Notes: generated by a model not told the origin, from the letters alone. DNA of 64,000 nucleotides from a bacterium (GCA_004172935.1 SDZD01000020.1:1-64000); one strand, 5' to 3'; counted from the stretch's first letter, positions 51,619 to 60,762 are shown. Program-made: numbers and translations.

Positions 51619-51834
51619 TTATTTCATTGGCAATGCCTCGCTAATGAGATACGCGATTTCATGCCGAGTCACCCCATACCCCAGCAACTCCCCGATAAGT
51701 TCATCCAACCGAGCCGGAGCCATGCAGTCCCCGCTCACCTCTCGATGCACCGACCCCAGCACACGGCGCATCTCTTCGAGTTGGTCGGCCACAGAAAATA
51801 GTGGCCCATCGAAATTCACATTGTTTGAAAGCAT
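51619..51834 (-). CDS. Small hypothetical protein after MFS pump gene
   Basis: From ATG 51834, with GGAGGAG (51843-51849) upstream, the 71-residue product MLSNNVNFDGPLFSVADQLEE... is acidic and helical, with no recognised domain. Its ribosome binding site overlaps the stop region of the MFS gene, indicating translational coupling. It is part of the tetR-MFS operon by position and strand. Confidence 0.6.
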   Translation of the reverse strand: MLSNNVNFDGPLFSVADQLEEMRRVLGSVHREVSGDCMAPARLDELIGELLGYGVTRHEIAYLISEALPMK

Positions 51835-51852
51835 AAATTTGAACTCCTCCAC

Positions 51853-53403
51853 TTAATCCATTTCCGAAACCAGCACCTGTCCCTCGCCCAACGATTCGGC
51901 GGCCACTTCGCGTTTCACTTCAGCGCCCAACTGCTTCTCTTTCAAAAACACCATCAATACAGCGGCACAGGCCCCCAGAGGCGCGAGATATAAAAAGATG
52001 GGAATCAGCGCGTCGTTGTACGCCTGCACGATCACGAGGCGAACCGAATCGGGTAGGCTTTGCAGCGCGGCGGGTGTCAGCGAACCCAGCGCGCGTGCCT
52101 CCCCGGCGCCCTCCGGCAAATTTTCCAGCATCTCCTGCGAAAGGCGCGCTGTAAACAGCGACCCGACCGCAGCTGAGCCGAGGCTGCTCCCCACCTGTCT
52201 GAAATAGTTGGTGGCAGCAGTGGCCGTTCCCACCACCTTATGTGGAAACGAGTTCTGCACCACGAGCGTAAAAATCTGCACGCTCATTCCCAACCCCAAA
52301 CCAACGATGCCGATAAAAAGGCAAATCAAAAACGTCGGGGACTTCACGCTGACTGAACTCAATAGCACCAACCCAACAGCCAACACTCCCGACCCGGTAA
52401 TCGGAAACGATTTGTATCGTCCGCTCTTCGAAACCAATGCCCCCGTCACAATCGACGTGCCCAGCAACATCAACATCATCGGCGCCATCAACAGCCCCGC
52501 CACGCTCGCGCTCACTCCCGCCGACATCTGGAAATAGGTCGGCATGTAGGCCATCGCGCCAAACATCGCAATCGAAACCAATGAGGCCGCCAGTGTCGTG
52601 ATGACAAAATTGCGCTCCTTGAACAAGCTCAGCGGAATAATCGGTTCCTGAGCTTGTTGCTCAATTATGATGAAAGCAACCAGGAGAACAACGGCGCCTA
52701 TTACAAGCCCCACAATCTCCAACGAGTTCCAGGCGTATGTCTTCCCACCCCACGTTGCTATCAATACGATGGTAGTTGTGGCAGTAGCAAGAACCGTCAT
52801 TCCCGCATAATCCGTTCGCCCGGCTTTGTCGCGAGATGGCTTCGGCAATTGCATTAACACCGCGACTCCAGCCATCGCCAACAGCCCCAGAGGGATATTC
52901 AGAATAAACGCCCAGCGCCATCCCGGCCCCTCCGTCAGCCATCCGCCCAGCAATGGCCCCGCTACCGAAGAAAACGCGAAAACTCCCCCCAGAATCCCCA
53001 TATATTTGCCACGCTCACGGGGTGGGATAACGTCCGCAATTGCTGTTTGCGCCAGAATGATAAGTCCGCCCCCGCCAAGCCCCTGAATCGCGCGACTGGC
53101 GATCAAAAGCGGCATGCTATTCGACACCATGCCCAGAGCGGACCCCGCGATAAACAGCGCGATTGCCCCCAGAAGCAGCGGCTTCCGACCCCACATATCG
53201 CCCAACTTCCCATAAATCGGCATCGTAATGGTCGAGGCCAGCATGTAAGCCGTAATCACCCACGGCATGAACTGCACGCCGCGCAACTCCCCAACGATAG
53301 TCGGCAACGCGCTCGATAACATCATTTGGCTCAAAGAAGCCAACAACATGGTCATCATCAGCGCAGCGAAAAGCGGCACTAAATTCTTTTTCGTCTCTTC
53401 CAT
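51853..53403 (-). CDS. MFS drug efflux transporter (EmrB/QacA-type, DHA2)
   Basis: The 516-residue protein has about 14 hydrophobic segments and DHA2 motifs: PTIVGELRGVQFMPWVITAYML, motif A GKLGDMWGRKPLLL, motif B RAIQGLGGGGLI, ADVIPPRERGKYMG and motif C GPLLGGWLTEGPGWRWAFILN. It exports toxic compounds by proton antiport in the inner membrane. The start is 2 bp from the tetR stop, so they form an operon in which TetR represses the pump. Substrate specificity cannot be predicted. Confidence 0.92.
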   Translation of the reverse strand: MEETKKNLVPLFAALMMTMLLASLSQMMLSSALPTIVGELRGVQFMPWVITAYMLASTITMPIYGKLGDMWGRKPLLLGAIALFIAGSALGMVSNSMPLLIASRAIQGLGGGGLIILAQTAIADVIPPRERGKYMGILGGVFAFSSVAGPLLGGWLTEGPGWRWAFILNIPLGLLAMAGVAVLMQLPKPSRDKAGRTDYAGMTVLATATTTIVLIATWGGKTYAWNSLEIVGLVIGAVVLLVAFIIIEQQAQEPIIPLSLFKERNFVITTLAASLVSIAMFGAMAYMPTYFQMSAGVSASVAGLLMAPMMLMLLGTSIVTGALVSKSGRYKSFPITGSGVLAVGLVLLSSVSVKSPTFLICLFIGIVGLGLGMSVQIFTLVVQNSFPHKVVGTATAATNYFRQVGSSLGSAAVGSLFTARLSQEMLENLPEGAGEARALGSLTPAALQSLPDSVRLVIVQAYNDALIPIFLYLAPLGACAAVLMVFLKEKQLGAEVKREVAAESLGEGQVLVSEMD

Positions 53404-53405
53404 GT

Positions 53406-53972
53406 CTATTTCACCCTCCCCATCACATTGATGAACTTCTCGATGGCTTTTTCAATGCTGCTGCTTTTCATCTCCGGGTCAAGGCCATAGGCATAGCGAA
53501 GAATGCCCCCCGATAGCCTGATAATGATCTCGGCATCGTCGGCATCGCCCCCCAAATGCTCCGCAACCACTGGAGTCATTAGTAGCTCCGCCTCGTGGGC
53601 ATACAATTCGAACCTGTCCATCAAAGCAGGGAACTGTTTCTTGCGTTCCACCCAAGCCTTCACCGAATCGCCGGATACCGAAGTCGAATGCATGACCGCA
53701 ACAATCAACCGCACCGTTCGGTTCAGTAGATGGTCGGGGTTCTCCTGAAACTGCTTCAATGCCTCTTCCGTCAATATCGGCGCCCGCAACCCAAGGATCG
53801 CATCCTCTTTGCTGACGTAATAATTGAAGAACGTCCGCCGCGATACTCCCGCCGCCTCTGCAATATCCTCCACCTTCGTTTCCTGAACCCCATGCTCCAA
53901 AGCCAACCTCTCAGCGGCCTTATGTATTTCCACACTCGTCCGCTCGCGATTTTTGTCCCGCAAAGACCCCAT
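53406..53972 (-). CDS. TetR-family repressor
   Basis: From ATG 53972 the 188-residue protein has the TetR helix-turn-helix: EIHKAAERLALEHGVQETKVEDIAEAAGVSRRTFFNYYVSKEDAI (written in pieces: VEDIAEAAGVSRRTFFNYY is the recognition unit). The longer open frame to GTG 54005 runs through the operators and is rejected. The C-terminal domain is the variable ligand pocket. It is followed 2 bp later by the MFS pump gene; two palindromes lie directly upstream. It probably senses the pump's substrate. Confidence 0.9.
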   Translation of the reverse strand: MGSLRDKNRERTSVEIHKAAERLALEHGVQETKVEDIAEAAGVSRRTFFNYYVSKEDAILGLRAPILTEEALKQFQENPDHLLNRTVRLIVAVMHSTSVSGDSVKAWVERKKQFPALMDRFELYAHEAELLMTPVVAEHLGGDADDAEIIIRLSGGILRYAYGLDPEMKSSSIEKAIEKFINVMGRVK

Positions 53973-53982
53973 ACCTACATTA

Positions 53983-54012
53983 TTGCACGAGTGCAAAAAA
54001 TGCACAAGTGCA
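53983..54012. promoter_or_regulatory. Double palindromic operator of tetR-MFS operon
   Basis: Two inverted repeats sharing the half-site TGCAC: TTGCAC-GA-GTGCAA (53983-53996) and TGCAC-AA-GTGCA (54001-54012). They are centred 17 bp apart, 11 bp upstream of the tetR start, the expected place for TetR autorepression. Confidence 0.75.
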
Positions 54013-54225
54013 AATTAAACGTTCAGGCTACGCCAATTAGGGGGAAAATGTCTCACTGAAATGAAAGAGAACATGGCTCCAATATATTCTCAATAGGCTT
54101 CCAAAAGATTGAATGAAAATCGACTAATCAATCCCGAAATATCGGCTGCCATTCTCCCGAAAAACTAAAACTCCTAGTCTGTGGTTCAAACTAACCACTA
54201 ATAACCAACAACTAAAAACTAAAAT

Positions 54226-54891
54226 TCAAGCCTTGCTTCCTTCAATCGCTTCGATGATGCGTGGTGCAACGCCATCGGGCCACCCCGTCTCAACTCCACG
54301 CTTCGATACCGACTTCGAGCCAGCCAAAATCCACCGCAGCGGCCAATCGGCAGCGAAGCTAAGCCCAATGCGGGTGGTTTGAACGAGAGGCCCCCGCTCT
54401 GCTAAAAACTTCTCGCGATTGGGGTTAACCGCGATGATAAGCCCCGAACTTTCGTCCGTTATATCGGCTTCATTCAGGTCGCTGCCGATATTCTGAGCGA
54501 TGCACAACTTGGAAGGGCCATTGGTCAGGTCAAGGTCGCGCGCCACAGGCCGCAACTGACGCATATATTCAAGGCCAATAGTCGGCTCGACAGCCCGAAT
54601 CAAAACCGCCTCCGCAAAACCCTTCGGGCGGCAAACCGCATTGACGCAGCGATAGTTGCCGTAAATCTTGAACACATAAGCGTGTCCATGCTCGCCCCAC
54701 ATCGCCCGATTGCGCGCAGTCTCGCGGCGGTAAGCATGGCAAGCCGGGTCATCGGTCAGGTAAGCCTCCGTCTCAACGATTTCGCCCCCCACCCATTCAT
54801 CTTCGACACGGCGCAGCAGAAAATGACCCAGCAAAAGCGGGGCGACAACTTCAGCACCTGGCAAGTAAAAATCGCGGGCAAGAGGCTGCAT
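54226..54891 (-). CDS. DNA-3-methyladenine glycosylase (AAG/MPG family)
   Basis: From ATG 54891 (alternative 54936) the 221-residue enzyme has LARDFYLPGAEVVAPLLLG, then VETEAYLTDDPACHAYR, RNRAMWGEHGHAYVFKIYGN, YRCVNAV and ILIRAVEP-like VLIRAVEP, the active-site series of the AAG family. It excises alkylated purines and hypoxanthine and starts base excision repair. It stands between the TetR operon and a calcium antiporter, all on the minus strand. Confidence 0.92.
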   Translation of the reverse strand: MQPLARDFYLPGAEVVAPLLLGHFLLRRVEDEWVGGEIVETEAYLTDDPACHAYRRETARNRAMWGEHGHAYVFKIYGNYRCVNAVCRPKGFAEAVLIRAVEPTIGLEYMRQLRPVARDLDLTNGPSKLCIAQNIGSDLNEADITDESSGLIIAVNPNREKFLAERGPLVQTTRIGLSFAADWPLRWILAGSKSVSKRGVETGWPDGVAPRIIEAIEGSKA

Positions 54892-55002
54892 ATGGTAAAA
54901 ACCCTCGTAGGGGCAAACCCATGTGGTTGCCATCATAAGAATTGCCCATACATCGCACTATTCCTATGATGCGCCAGTTCATGAACTGCCCCTGCGCTTT
55001 GA

Positions 55003-56193
55003 TCAATGCCCTGTCGGCGCTGGCCCCGTATGTACGTCGGGCAGATAGAAGAATAGGATGCCCAGAATGGCATACACCGCCAGAAGTTGGGCGCCTTCTA
55101 GCCAGTTCGATTCGCCATCACCCGCGATTTGAGCCGAGATGCCAACCGCCACAACGACTGCCGCTGTTTCGGCGATGGTGAATTCCAGGTCGAGCGGTTT
55201 GCCGAACAGGTAGGAGGCAAAGACCAAAACAGGTGCAACAAAAAGCGCGATTTGAACGCTTGAACCAATGGCAATACCAACCGCCAGATCGTTTTTGTTC
55301 TTGAGTGCGCTCAGTACCGCCGTCGAATGTTCGGCGGCGTTGCCAATGATAGCGACGACGATAACACCAACGAATACTTCGGTGAGGCCCAGCGAGGTGC
55401 GAGCCGCTTCAACGCTGCCCACGAGTAGTTCGCTCATGTACGCCACCGCGATTGTTGCCACGATGAGCGTGACTATGGAGCGCTTCATCGACCACTCTTC
55501 ATGTTCGCCATGTGGTTCAGCCACAACCTCACCTACTTCGGCGGCGTTTGCCTCAGCTTCGGCATCGGCCTCGCTTTGGCCCGCAAACAATTCCTTGTGA
55601 GTTTTGAGCGAGAACAGCAGAGTCGCGATGTAGGTGATGAACAAAACAACCGAAATCGCCAGCGACAGCCGCTGTTCGGTCTGAATTGTCCAACGACCCG
55701 CTTCATCGGCGACCTTGTGAAAGACGGTCGGGATAACCAGCGCGATAGCCGCCAATAAGAGCGTCGTCGCCGACGAGCGCGCCACGGTGCGATTGAAGCG
55801 TTGTGTGCGGAATTTTAAGCCCCCACAAAATAGTGATAGGCCAAGAACCAGCAACACGTTGCCAATAATCGACCCCGTGATAGAGGCTTTCACGACGCCA
55901 TATAAGCCCTTCTGGAGAGCCAGCAGCGCAATGATAAGTTCGGCAGCGTTGCCGAAGGTGGCGTTGAGCAGGCCACCGATGCCTTCTCCCACTTTTTCAG
56001 CGAGATGTTCGGTAGCGCGGCCCATCCAACCCGCCAGCGGAACAACTGCCAAACAGGCTGCGATGAACAGCCATGTTGGATTGGAGTGCGAAACCTTAAG
56101 TCCAATGGCGACAGGGACGAATGCGAGCAACCAGTCGAGCGACGGTTTCAACAACGAGCGTTTAGGTGGCGAGGCGACAGTAGAAGCTGACAT
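55003..56193 (-). CDS. Ca2+/H+ antiporter (CaCA/CAX family)
   Basis: From ATG 56193 the 396-residue protein has about 11 hydrophobic segments and the two CAX alpha-repeat motifs: [17 protein letters not shown]...[15 protein letters not shown] and [17 protein letters not shown]...[17 protein letters not shown] charged acidic loop ([20 protein letters not shown]) lies between the halves. It exports Ca2+ (or other divalent ions) against H+ in the inner membrane. The in-frame ATG at 56223 is a weaker start. Confidence 0.9.
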   Translation of the reverse strand: MSASTVASPPKRSLLKPSLDWLLAFVPVAIGLKVSHSNPTWLFIAACLAVVPLAGWMGRATEHLAEKVGEGIGGLLNATFGNAAELIIALLALQKGLYGVVKASITGSIIGNVLLVLGLSLFCGGLKFRTQRFNRTVARSSATTLLLAAIALVIPTVFHKVADEAGRWTIQTEQRLSLAISVVLFITYIATLLFSLKTHKELFAGQSEADAEAEANAAEVGEVVAEPHGEHEEWSMKRSIVTLIVATIAVAYMSELLVGSVEAARTSLGLTEVFVGVIVVAIIGNAAEHSTAVLSALKNKNDLAVGIAIGSSVQIALFVAPVLVFASYLFGKPLDLEFTIAETAAVVVAVGISAQIAGDGESNWLEGAQLLAVYAILGILFFYLPDVHTGPAPTGH

Positions 56194-56368
56194 AGAAAAG
56201 AGGCCGACAATAGAGCAAACCATTTTCCATCATTACGCGCCGTAAGGATTATGCGAGTAGATAAATTGATAATTCTGTTGTGAGGGGATTCCCTGATTTT
56301 TGGTGAGGTATTTGCCTGATTACCTATGAATCCACCCAGAATCACCAGGATCAGTGGAAGGAAACCAA

Positions 56369-56911
56369 ATGAAAATTCAAGCTCTAGTTCTCGGAGTCGT
56401 GTTAAGCACGACATTGTTTGCAAACGTTTCCCCCTCCAATGCACAGGGGAAGAACATCGTGGCTACTGCACAGAGCACGGGAATGTTCAAAACGTTGATC
56501 GCTGCAGCTACAGCGGCAGGTCTTGGCCCCACACTGACCAATGGTGGCCCCTTCACGGTGTTTGCACCCACCGATGAAGCCTTCAAAAAGTTACCTGCTG
56601 GAACCGTGGAAAACTTGTTGAAGCCAGAAAACAAAGCGACTCTCGCTTCGATTCTCAAATACCACGTGGTGAGCGGGCGCGTTCCAGCCAGTGCGGTGAT
56701 GAAATTGCCGTCGGGTACCAATGTAGAAACCGTCAACGGTGAGAAAGTCATCATTCGCATGATGGATGGCAAAGTGATGCTCGACCCAGGCATGGGCGGC
56801 AAAGCTACTGTCATCAAAACCGATGTCATGGCTTCCAATGGTATCGTCCATGTCATCGATAGCGTAATTTTGCCACCAACAGTGCAACGTGCCATGATGG
56901 GCGCGGGCTGA
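56369..56911 (+). CDS. Secreted fasciclin (FAS1) domain protein
   Basis: From ATG 56369, with GGAAGG (56355-56360) upstream, the 180-residue protein has a signal peptide (MKIQALVLGVVLSTTLFANVSPSNA) and one FAS1 domain: FKTLIAAATAAGLGPTL, GPFTVFAPTDEAFKKLP, ILKYHVVSGRVPASAV and NGIVHVIDSVILPP. These adhesion-type domains act outside the cell or at its surface. It is convergent with queF; a 56-nt hairpin lies between. Confidence 0.92.
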   Translation: MKIQALVLGVVLSTTLFANVSPSNAQGKNIVATAQSTGMFKTLIAAATAAGLGPTLTNGGPFTVFAPTDEAFKKLPAGTVENLLKPENKATLASILKYHVVSGRVPASAVMKLPSGTNVETVNGEKVIIRMMDGKVMLDPGMGGKATVIKTDVMASNGIVHVIDSVILPPTVQRAMMGAG

Positions 56912-56919
56912 CCCTCGCG

Positions 56920-56975
56920 CCCCAAACGTCAACAGCACCTCGAACCGAAGTTTGAGGTGCTGTTGACGTTTGGGG
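56920..56975. terminator. Very long perfect hairpin between convergent fas1 and queF
   Basis: Arms of 22 bp (56920-56941 and 56954-56975) pair perfectly, from CCCCAAACGTCAACAGC outward. An inner AAC/GTT pair around CGAA extends the stem further. No T-run follows on either strand, so it is an atypical bidirectional terminator or a mobile or regulatory palindrome. It begins 9 bp after the fas1 stop and ends 11 bp before the queF stop. Confidence 0.6.
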
Positions 56976-56986
56976 GACGAACTCTA

Positions 56987-57346
56987 TTAAGCAGGTGTGC
57001 CGTGAGTAGCAACGATCACGAAGTCGATGCCGCCACGAATGTTGTAATGCCCGGTGATACGCATCCATTTTGGCTCACAGGCGGCGACCATAGCGTTCAG
57101 CATGGTGTTGGTGACATCCTCGTGGAAGGTGCCCTCATCGCGAAAGCTCCAAAAATATTGCTTGATGGATTTCGATTCGAGGCACAGGGCAGCGGGACAA
57201 TACTCGACTTTGATCTGCGCGAAATCGGGTTGGCCCGTCAGCGGGCACAGAGTCGTGAATTCATCCGTCGCGAAGGTGATGGTGTAAGTGTTGTTCGGGT
57301 GAGGGTTGGGAAAGGTCTGTAGGTCTTTCGAGGCTTCCAATGGCAT
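56987..57346 (-). CDS. queF: NADPH-dependent 7-cyano-7-deazaguanine reductase QueF
   Basis: From ATG 57346, with GGAAAG 8 bp upstream, the 119-residue protein is a short (unimodular) QueF. Motifs are FTTLCPLTGQPDFAQI (catalytic Cys), CLESKSIKQYFWSFRDEGTFHED (substrate Glu) and WMRITGHYNIRGGIDFVI. It reduces preQ0 to preQ1 in queuosine biosynthesis. No other que genes are in the window. Confidence 0.95.
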   Translation of the reverse strand: MPLEASKDLQTFPNPHPNNTYTITFATDEFTTLCPLTGQPDFAQIKVEYCPAALCLESKSIKQYFWSFRDEGTFHEDVTNTMLNAMVAACEPKWMRITGHYNIRGGIDFVIVATHGTPA

Positions 57347-57479
57347 AGCCACTTTCCAACGATTTAGCGATTGTTGCGGTTGCTCTCAAGCATTAAACAC
57401 AGAGAACACAGGGGAAAATGAGAAGAAAGCAGTGCGCAGGGGCGAACACAAAGGTCCGCCCCTGTGACGGGATTTAGGT

Positions 57480-58256
57480 TTACGCAGTCACCAAAGCACC
57501 TTCGCCGAACACGGTGCTGAACTTTTCGTTATTGCTGGCGATTGTGTCCGCGTCCATGTAACACACCGAAAAGGCGCGACGTGGGATATTGGTGCGGTTG
57601 ACATCGGAGGCGTGCAGCAGCCAGTTATGCAGCAGAACCGCTTCGCCCGCTTCGAGTTCGAGGAACTCGGTATTGCCCTCGGCAGCGGCCTGCGCCTGTT
57701 CGGGCTTGAGGAAGCCGGAGCCGTGTTCGGGGTTGAGTAGCTCGTGATGGGAGCCGGGCACGATCTCAACACAGCCGTTGGCGCGAGTGGCCGGGTCGAG
57801 AGCTGTCCATACCGTGATGAGCGGGTCGCGGTCGAGGTAATTCCACCTATCTTGGTGCCAGGGAAGGCGAGTGCCCTGGTGTGCGGGTTTGTTCATGAAC
57901 ATCGAACGGAAAGCAGCGATGGGCGTTTCGGGGCCATAGACATGGGCGCAGATTTCCTCGAAGATGGGCTTTTGCAAGAACTCCAAAAACAGCGGGTCGA
58001 ATTCGAGATTCTGAATTTTACGGTAGTCGAGCGTGGCGCCCTTCCAACCAAGCGATTGAACGCCCGCGTTTTCGTAGGCGCCGTCTTTGGAGTCGAGTTG
58101 CATCAGTAAGCGCGCGGGGTCGGTGGGGCTGGTGCCGAGCATGATGGCGTCGATGCGCTCGCGCAGGCCGTTTAGTTCGTCATCTGACAGCACGCGACCC
58201 AGACGCAAAAAGCCGTCGCGTTCGTATTGTTCCCACTGTGAATCGGTTAAAAACAT
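57480..58256 (-). CDS. Phytanoyl-CoA dioxygenase family Fe(II)/2-oxoglutarate enzyme
   Basis: From ATG 58256 (GAGGA at 58264-58268 upstream) the 258-residue protein starts FLTDSQWEQYERDGFLRLGR, contains the iron ligands HxD in LPWHQDRWNYLD and the distal His in LLHNWLLHASDVNRTN, and the 2-oxoglutarate Arg region RRAFSVCY. The substrate is unknown; such enzymes hydroxylate lipids or natural products. It is divergent from an AraC-type gene 74 bp away, a pair often seen together in Planctomycetes/Verrucomicrobia-like genomes, from memory. Confidence 0.88.
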   Translation of the reverse strand: MFLTDSQWEQYERDGFLRLGRVLSDDELNGLRERIDAIMLGTSPTDPARLLMQLDSKDGAYENAGVQSLGWKGATLDYRKIQNLEFDPLFLEFLQKPIFEEICAHVYGPETPIAAFRSMFMNKPAHQGTRLPWHQDRWNYLDRDPLITVWTALDPATRANGCVEIVPGSHHELLNPEHGSGFLKPEQAQAAAEGNTEFLELEAGEAVLLHNWLLHASDVNRTNIPRRAFSVCYMDADTIASNNEKFSTVFGEGALVTA

Positions 58257-58330
58257 GGTTCGTCCTCGGTGAAATATGCAGCCCACGCGCGCTGCAACTT
58301 TCATTTTTGCGCGTTCAAAACCGACAATCC

Positions 58331-59134
58331 ATGCACACAGCGCGCATAAACATACACTTTGCGCGCGTGAACGACTTGGTTCTGTTGGCGTGGTCGGGTT
58401 CGCCGCATTGTCGTCAACGCCTCGACAAGCATTTGGTGGGATACGCCACCATTCAGTTCGTGCGCGACATCGAGCCTTCGCTGTTTCTGGCCTACGACGA
58501 GCGCGAATACAACCTGCACGGTGAGTGGTTTTTTCCAGCGCATCCCGGCCCGCGCCTTCGCTTCCACGCCAATAACAATGGCGAGTGGCATCATCGCCAT
58601 ATCGGTTTCAAAGGCCCATTGTGGGACGAGTGGAGAGCGCGCGGATTATGGCTGGAAGAGCCGCAATGCGCCCCACAAGGTGAGCAGTGGGAGCGCCGCT
58701 TCGATGACCTCATCCAGTGGACGAAGCGCGGCGATAAGTTGGGACGCTTACGTGCCATCAACGGCATCGAACGCCTACTACTGGAGTTGTTGGACGCCCG
58801 TTCGCAACAAAACGGTGGCGACGAATGGCTCACTGATTTTTTGGTCAAGCTCGACGCGCACCCCACGCCCGATTTCGCGGCATTAGCGCGCGAAGAAGGC
58901 CTCAGCGATTCGGCGTTGCGCCGCCGCTTCAAAGCCGCGACGGGCACTTCGATGCAGAATTACGCGCTCGAAAAACGCATCGCGCGGGCGCGCGCCCTGC
59001 TTCTGGACACCAACTGGACGCTACGAAAAATCGCCAGTGAATTGGGCTACCAAAGCGAGTGGTTCTTCGCCCGCCAATTCAAGGAGCGAGTTGGAGTCGC
59101 CCCCGGAACATTCCGCCGTAGCCGCCTGAGATGA
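58331..59134 (+). CDS. AraC-family transcriptional regulator
   Basis: From ATG 58331 the 267-residue protein has an N-terminal sensing domain and a C-terminal double helix-turn-helix: LAREEGLSDSALRRRFKAAT and IASELGYQSEWFFARQFKERVGVAPGTFR. The frame is open upstream to 58238, but that part overlaps the divergent phyH start. It probably controls the divergent phytanoyl-CoA dioxygenase gene, an inference from position. Confidence 0.88.
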   Translation: MHTARINIHFARVNDLVLLAWSGSPHCRQRLDKHLVGYATIQFVRDIEPSLFLAYDEREYNLHGEWFFPAHPGPRLRFHANNNGEWHHRHIGFKGPLWDEWRARGLWLEEPQCAPQGEQWERRFDDLIQWTKRGDKLGRLRAINGIERLLLELLDARSQQNGGDEWLTDFLVKLDAHPTPDFAALAREEGLSDSALRRRFKAATGTSMQNYALEKRIARARALLLDTNWTLRKIASELGYQSEWFFARQFKERVGVAPGTFRRSRLR

Positions 59135-59169
59135 AGCAGCACTCAACCGAGATAGCGGATTGAGGAATT

Positions 59170-60075
59170 TTACTCATGGTCGGACAGCACTTGTTCGATT
59201 GTGTAACGGGCATTGCTGGCTAGGAAGGGGTTGGTGTGTTGGTAGTAGGGCAGTTGGATGAGGGCGATGGAGAGTGCCCAGCCGCGCCCTCGCGCCCATG
59301 TCGCTTCATCGCTTTGGAGGGCAGCACGGAATGTTTGCCGCGTTTCGGGAGTGAGCAGGTTCCAGGCGACGATGAGGTCGCAGGCGGGGTCGCCCACTCC
59401 TAAGCCGCCGAAGTCGATGACGGCGCTAATCTTCCCTTCGGTGGCGAGCAGGTTGCCCGATTGAAAATCGCCATGTATCCACACAGGCGGGTTTTGCCAT
59501 GTCGGGGTTTGAAGGGCAAGTTCCCATGCTGCCGTCGCAGCGCTACTATCAATAAGGTCATGTAGGGCTTCGATGGCGGCGCGAGTTGGGGAGTCGCGCT
59601 GGATTAAGGGCACACCGCGACAAAAGTTGTGTTCGCCGCTTGGCGGCCCATTGGTCGCGTCAATTTTTTGGAGGGCGCTGATGAAATCCGCCAGTTGCGT
59701 GGCGGCTTGGTGTGGATTGGTGAGGCGGTCTAACGTGGCGTTTTCGCCTTCGAGCCAACCATAAATCGACCACTGATATGGATATTCTCCGCCGGGTTGC
59801 CCCTGGGCGATTGGATTGGGAATTGTCAACGGGAGATATGGTGCTAATTGAGGAAGCCAATAAAATTCTTTGTCGGCCTGTTTTATGGCACCCACAATAC
59901 GGGGAAGCCGCATCACCATAGAGTCGCCGAGTCGGTACAGCGCGTGATCAGTCCCGGCGGATTGGACTGCTTTGAGTGGTAGGTGTGCCCATTGCGGGAA
60001 CTGGCTTTCGAGTAACTGGCGAACGAGGGAGATGTTGATTTCGACCTCGTCCGCGTGCATTTTAGGGGTGGACAT
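59170..60075 (-). CDS. Aminoglycoside-phosphotransferase-fold kinase
   Basis: The 301-residue protein shows the APH/choline-kinase pattern: SAGTDHALYRLGDSMVMRLPR (nucleotide loop), catalytic loop VWIHGDFQSGNLL (HGDxxxxN) and metal motif VIDFGGLGVGDPACDL. It is similar to many APH-family proteins of unknown substrate, so drug resistance is not implied. It is followed on the same strand 5 bp later by another small gene going the same way (60081-60413 lies upstream), suggesting one operon. Confidence 0.85.
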   Translation of the reverse strand: MSTPKMHADEVEINISLVRQLLESQFPQWAHLPLKAVQSAGTDHALYRLGDSMVMRLPRIVGAIKQADKEFYWLPQLAPYLPLTIPNPIAQGQPGGEYPYQWSIYGWLEGENATLDRLTNPHQAATQLADFISALQKIDATNGPPSGEHNFCRGVPLIQRDSPTRAAIEALHDLIDSSAATAAWELALQTPTWQNPPVWIHGDFQSGNLLATEGKISAVIDFGGLGVGDPACDLIVAWNLLTPETRQTFRAALQSDEATWARGRGWALSIALIQLPYYQHTNPFLASNARYTIEQVLSDHE

Positions 60076-60080
60076 TGGGG

Positions 60081-60413
60081 CTAATCCATCATGTTAACGG
60101 CTGCGAGTGCTTTGTTGATGGGGACATGATGTAGCTCGCTGTAAAGCTTGATGGCCACGAGCTTATGTCCGGCTCGAAGCAAGCGGCGCACATCGTCATC
60201 GCTGGCTGGGCCGTCAGGGTAAATGCCCTGTTGTTGGAGAGAGGTGATTTGCCTTTGAAGGCGCTTCTCGACTGAGGGAATGAAGAGGATGGCAGCAATA
60301 AACAGCGCCGCGAAAGCGCTTTGAAAAACATCGCCTTCCCACCATCCCATCACTAATAGGAAAAAACCACAGCCCAGCTGTAGTAGTTTGAACGACAGGG
60401 AATTGAATCTCAT
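60081..60413 (-). CDS. Small membrane protein with L7/L12-C-terminal-like domain
   Basis: From ATG 60413 the 110-residue protein has two hydrophobic segments (LLQLGCGFFLLVMGWW, AFAALFIAAILFIPSV), a basic region, and an end DDVRRLLRAGHKLVAIKLYSELHHVPINKALAAV. That end resembles the helical ribosomal-protein-L7/L12 C-terminal motif found in small bacterial proteins. Combining this with membrane anchors suggests a tethered partner of translation factors or another ligand; function unknown. The longer frame to 60455 is a weaker start. Confidence 0.6.
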   Translation of the reverse strand: MRFNSLSFKLLQLGCGFFLLVMGWWEGDVFQSAFAALFIAAILFIPSVEKRLQRQITSLQQQGIYPDGPASDDDVRRLLRAGHKLVAIKLYSELHHVPINKALAAVNMMD

Positions 60414-60456
60414 CGGCGTCAGTCCTGTCCGTGCGGACAGGACAATCGACGCCAAC

Positions 60457-60762
60457 TTATTCTGGGAGTTCGAGTTTTACCATGCCTTCTTCGATGATTA
60501 CCCGATAGGTATCGACATCGTAATCGGAGACGGTGCGGCATTCTCCGGTGCGGGTGTCGAATTCCCAGCAGTGCCACGGGCAGGCGACCGAGAGGCCATC
60601 GGTGTAGCCCGAAGCGAGGTCGGCGCCTGCGTGCGGACACTCGTTGTCAATGGCGTTGACCTCGTCGCCAACACGAAAAAGCGCGACTTGATACGGACCC
60701 TGGCGAAACAAATAGCCTTCGCGTTCGGGAAGATCGGTGAGCGGTTTGACGGGGACGATCAT
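60457..60762 (-). CDS. Rieske [2Fe-2S] ferredoxin-like protein
   Basis: The 101-residue protein has the two Rieske cluster motifs ECPHAGADL (C-x-H) and ACPWHCWEFD (C-x2-H), at 18-residue spacing, as in soluble ferredoxin components of dioxygenases or NirD-like subunits. It is a single-domain electron carrier. It lies 43 bp before the L7/L12-like gene on the same strand. Confidence 0.92.
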   Translation of the reverse strand: MIVPVKPLTDLPEREGYLFRQGPYQVALFRVGDEVNAIDNECPHAGADLASGYTDGLSVACPWHCWEFDTRTGECRTVSDYDVDTYRVIIEEGMVKLELPE

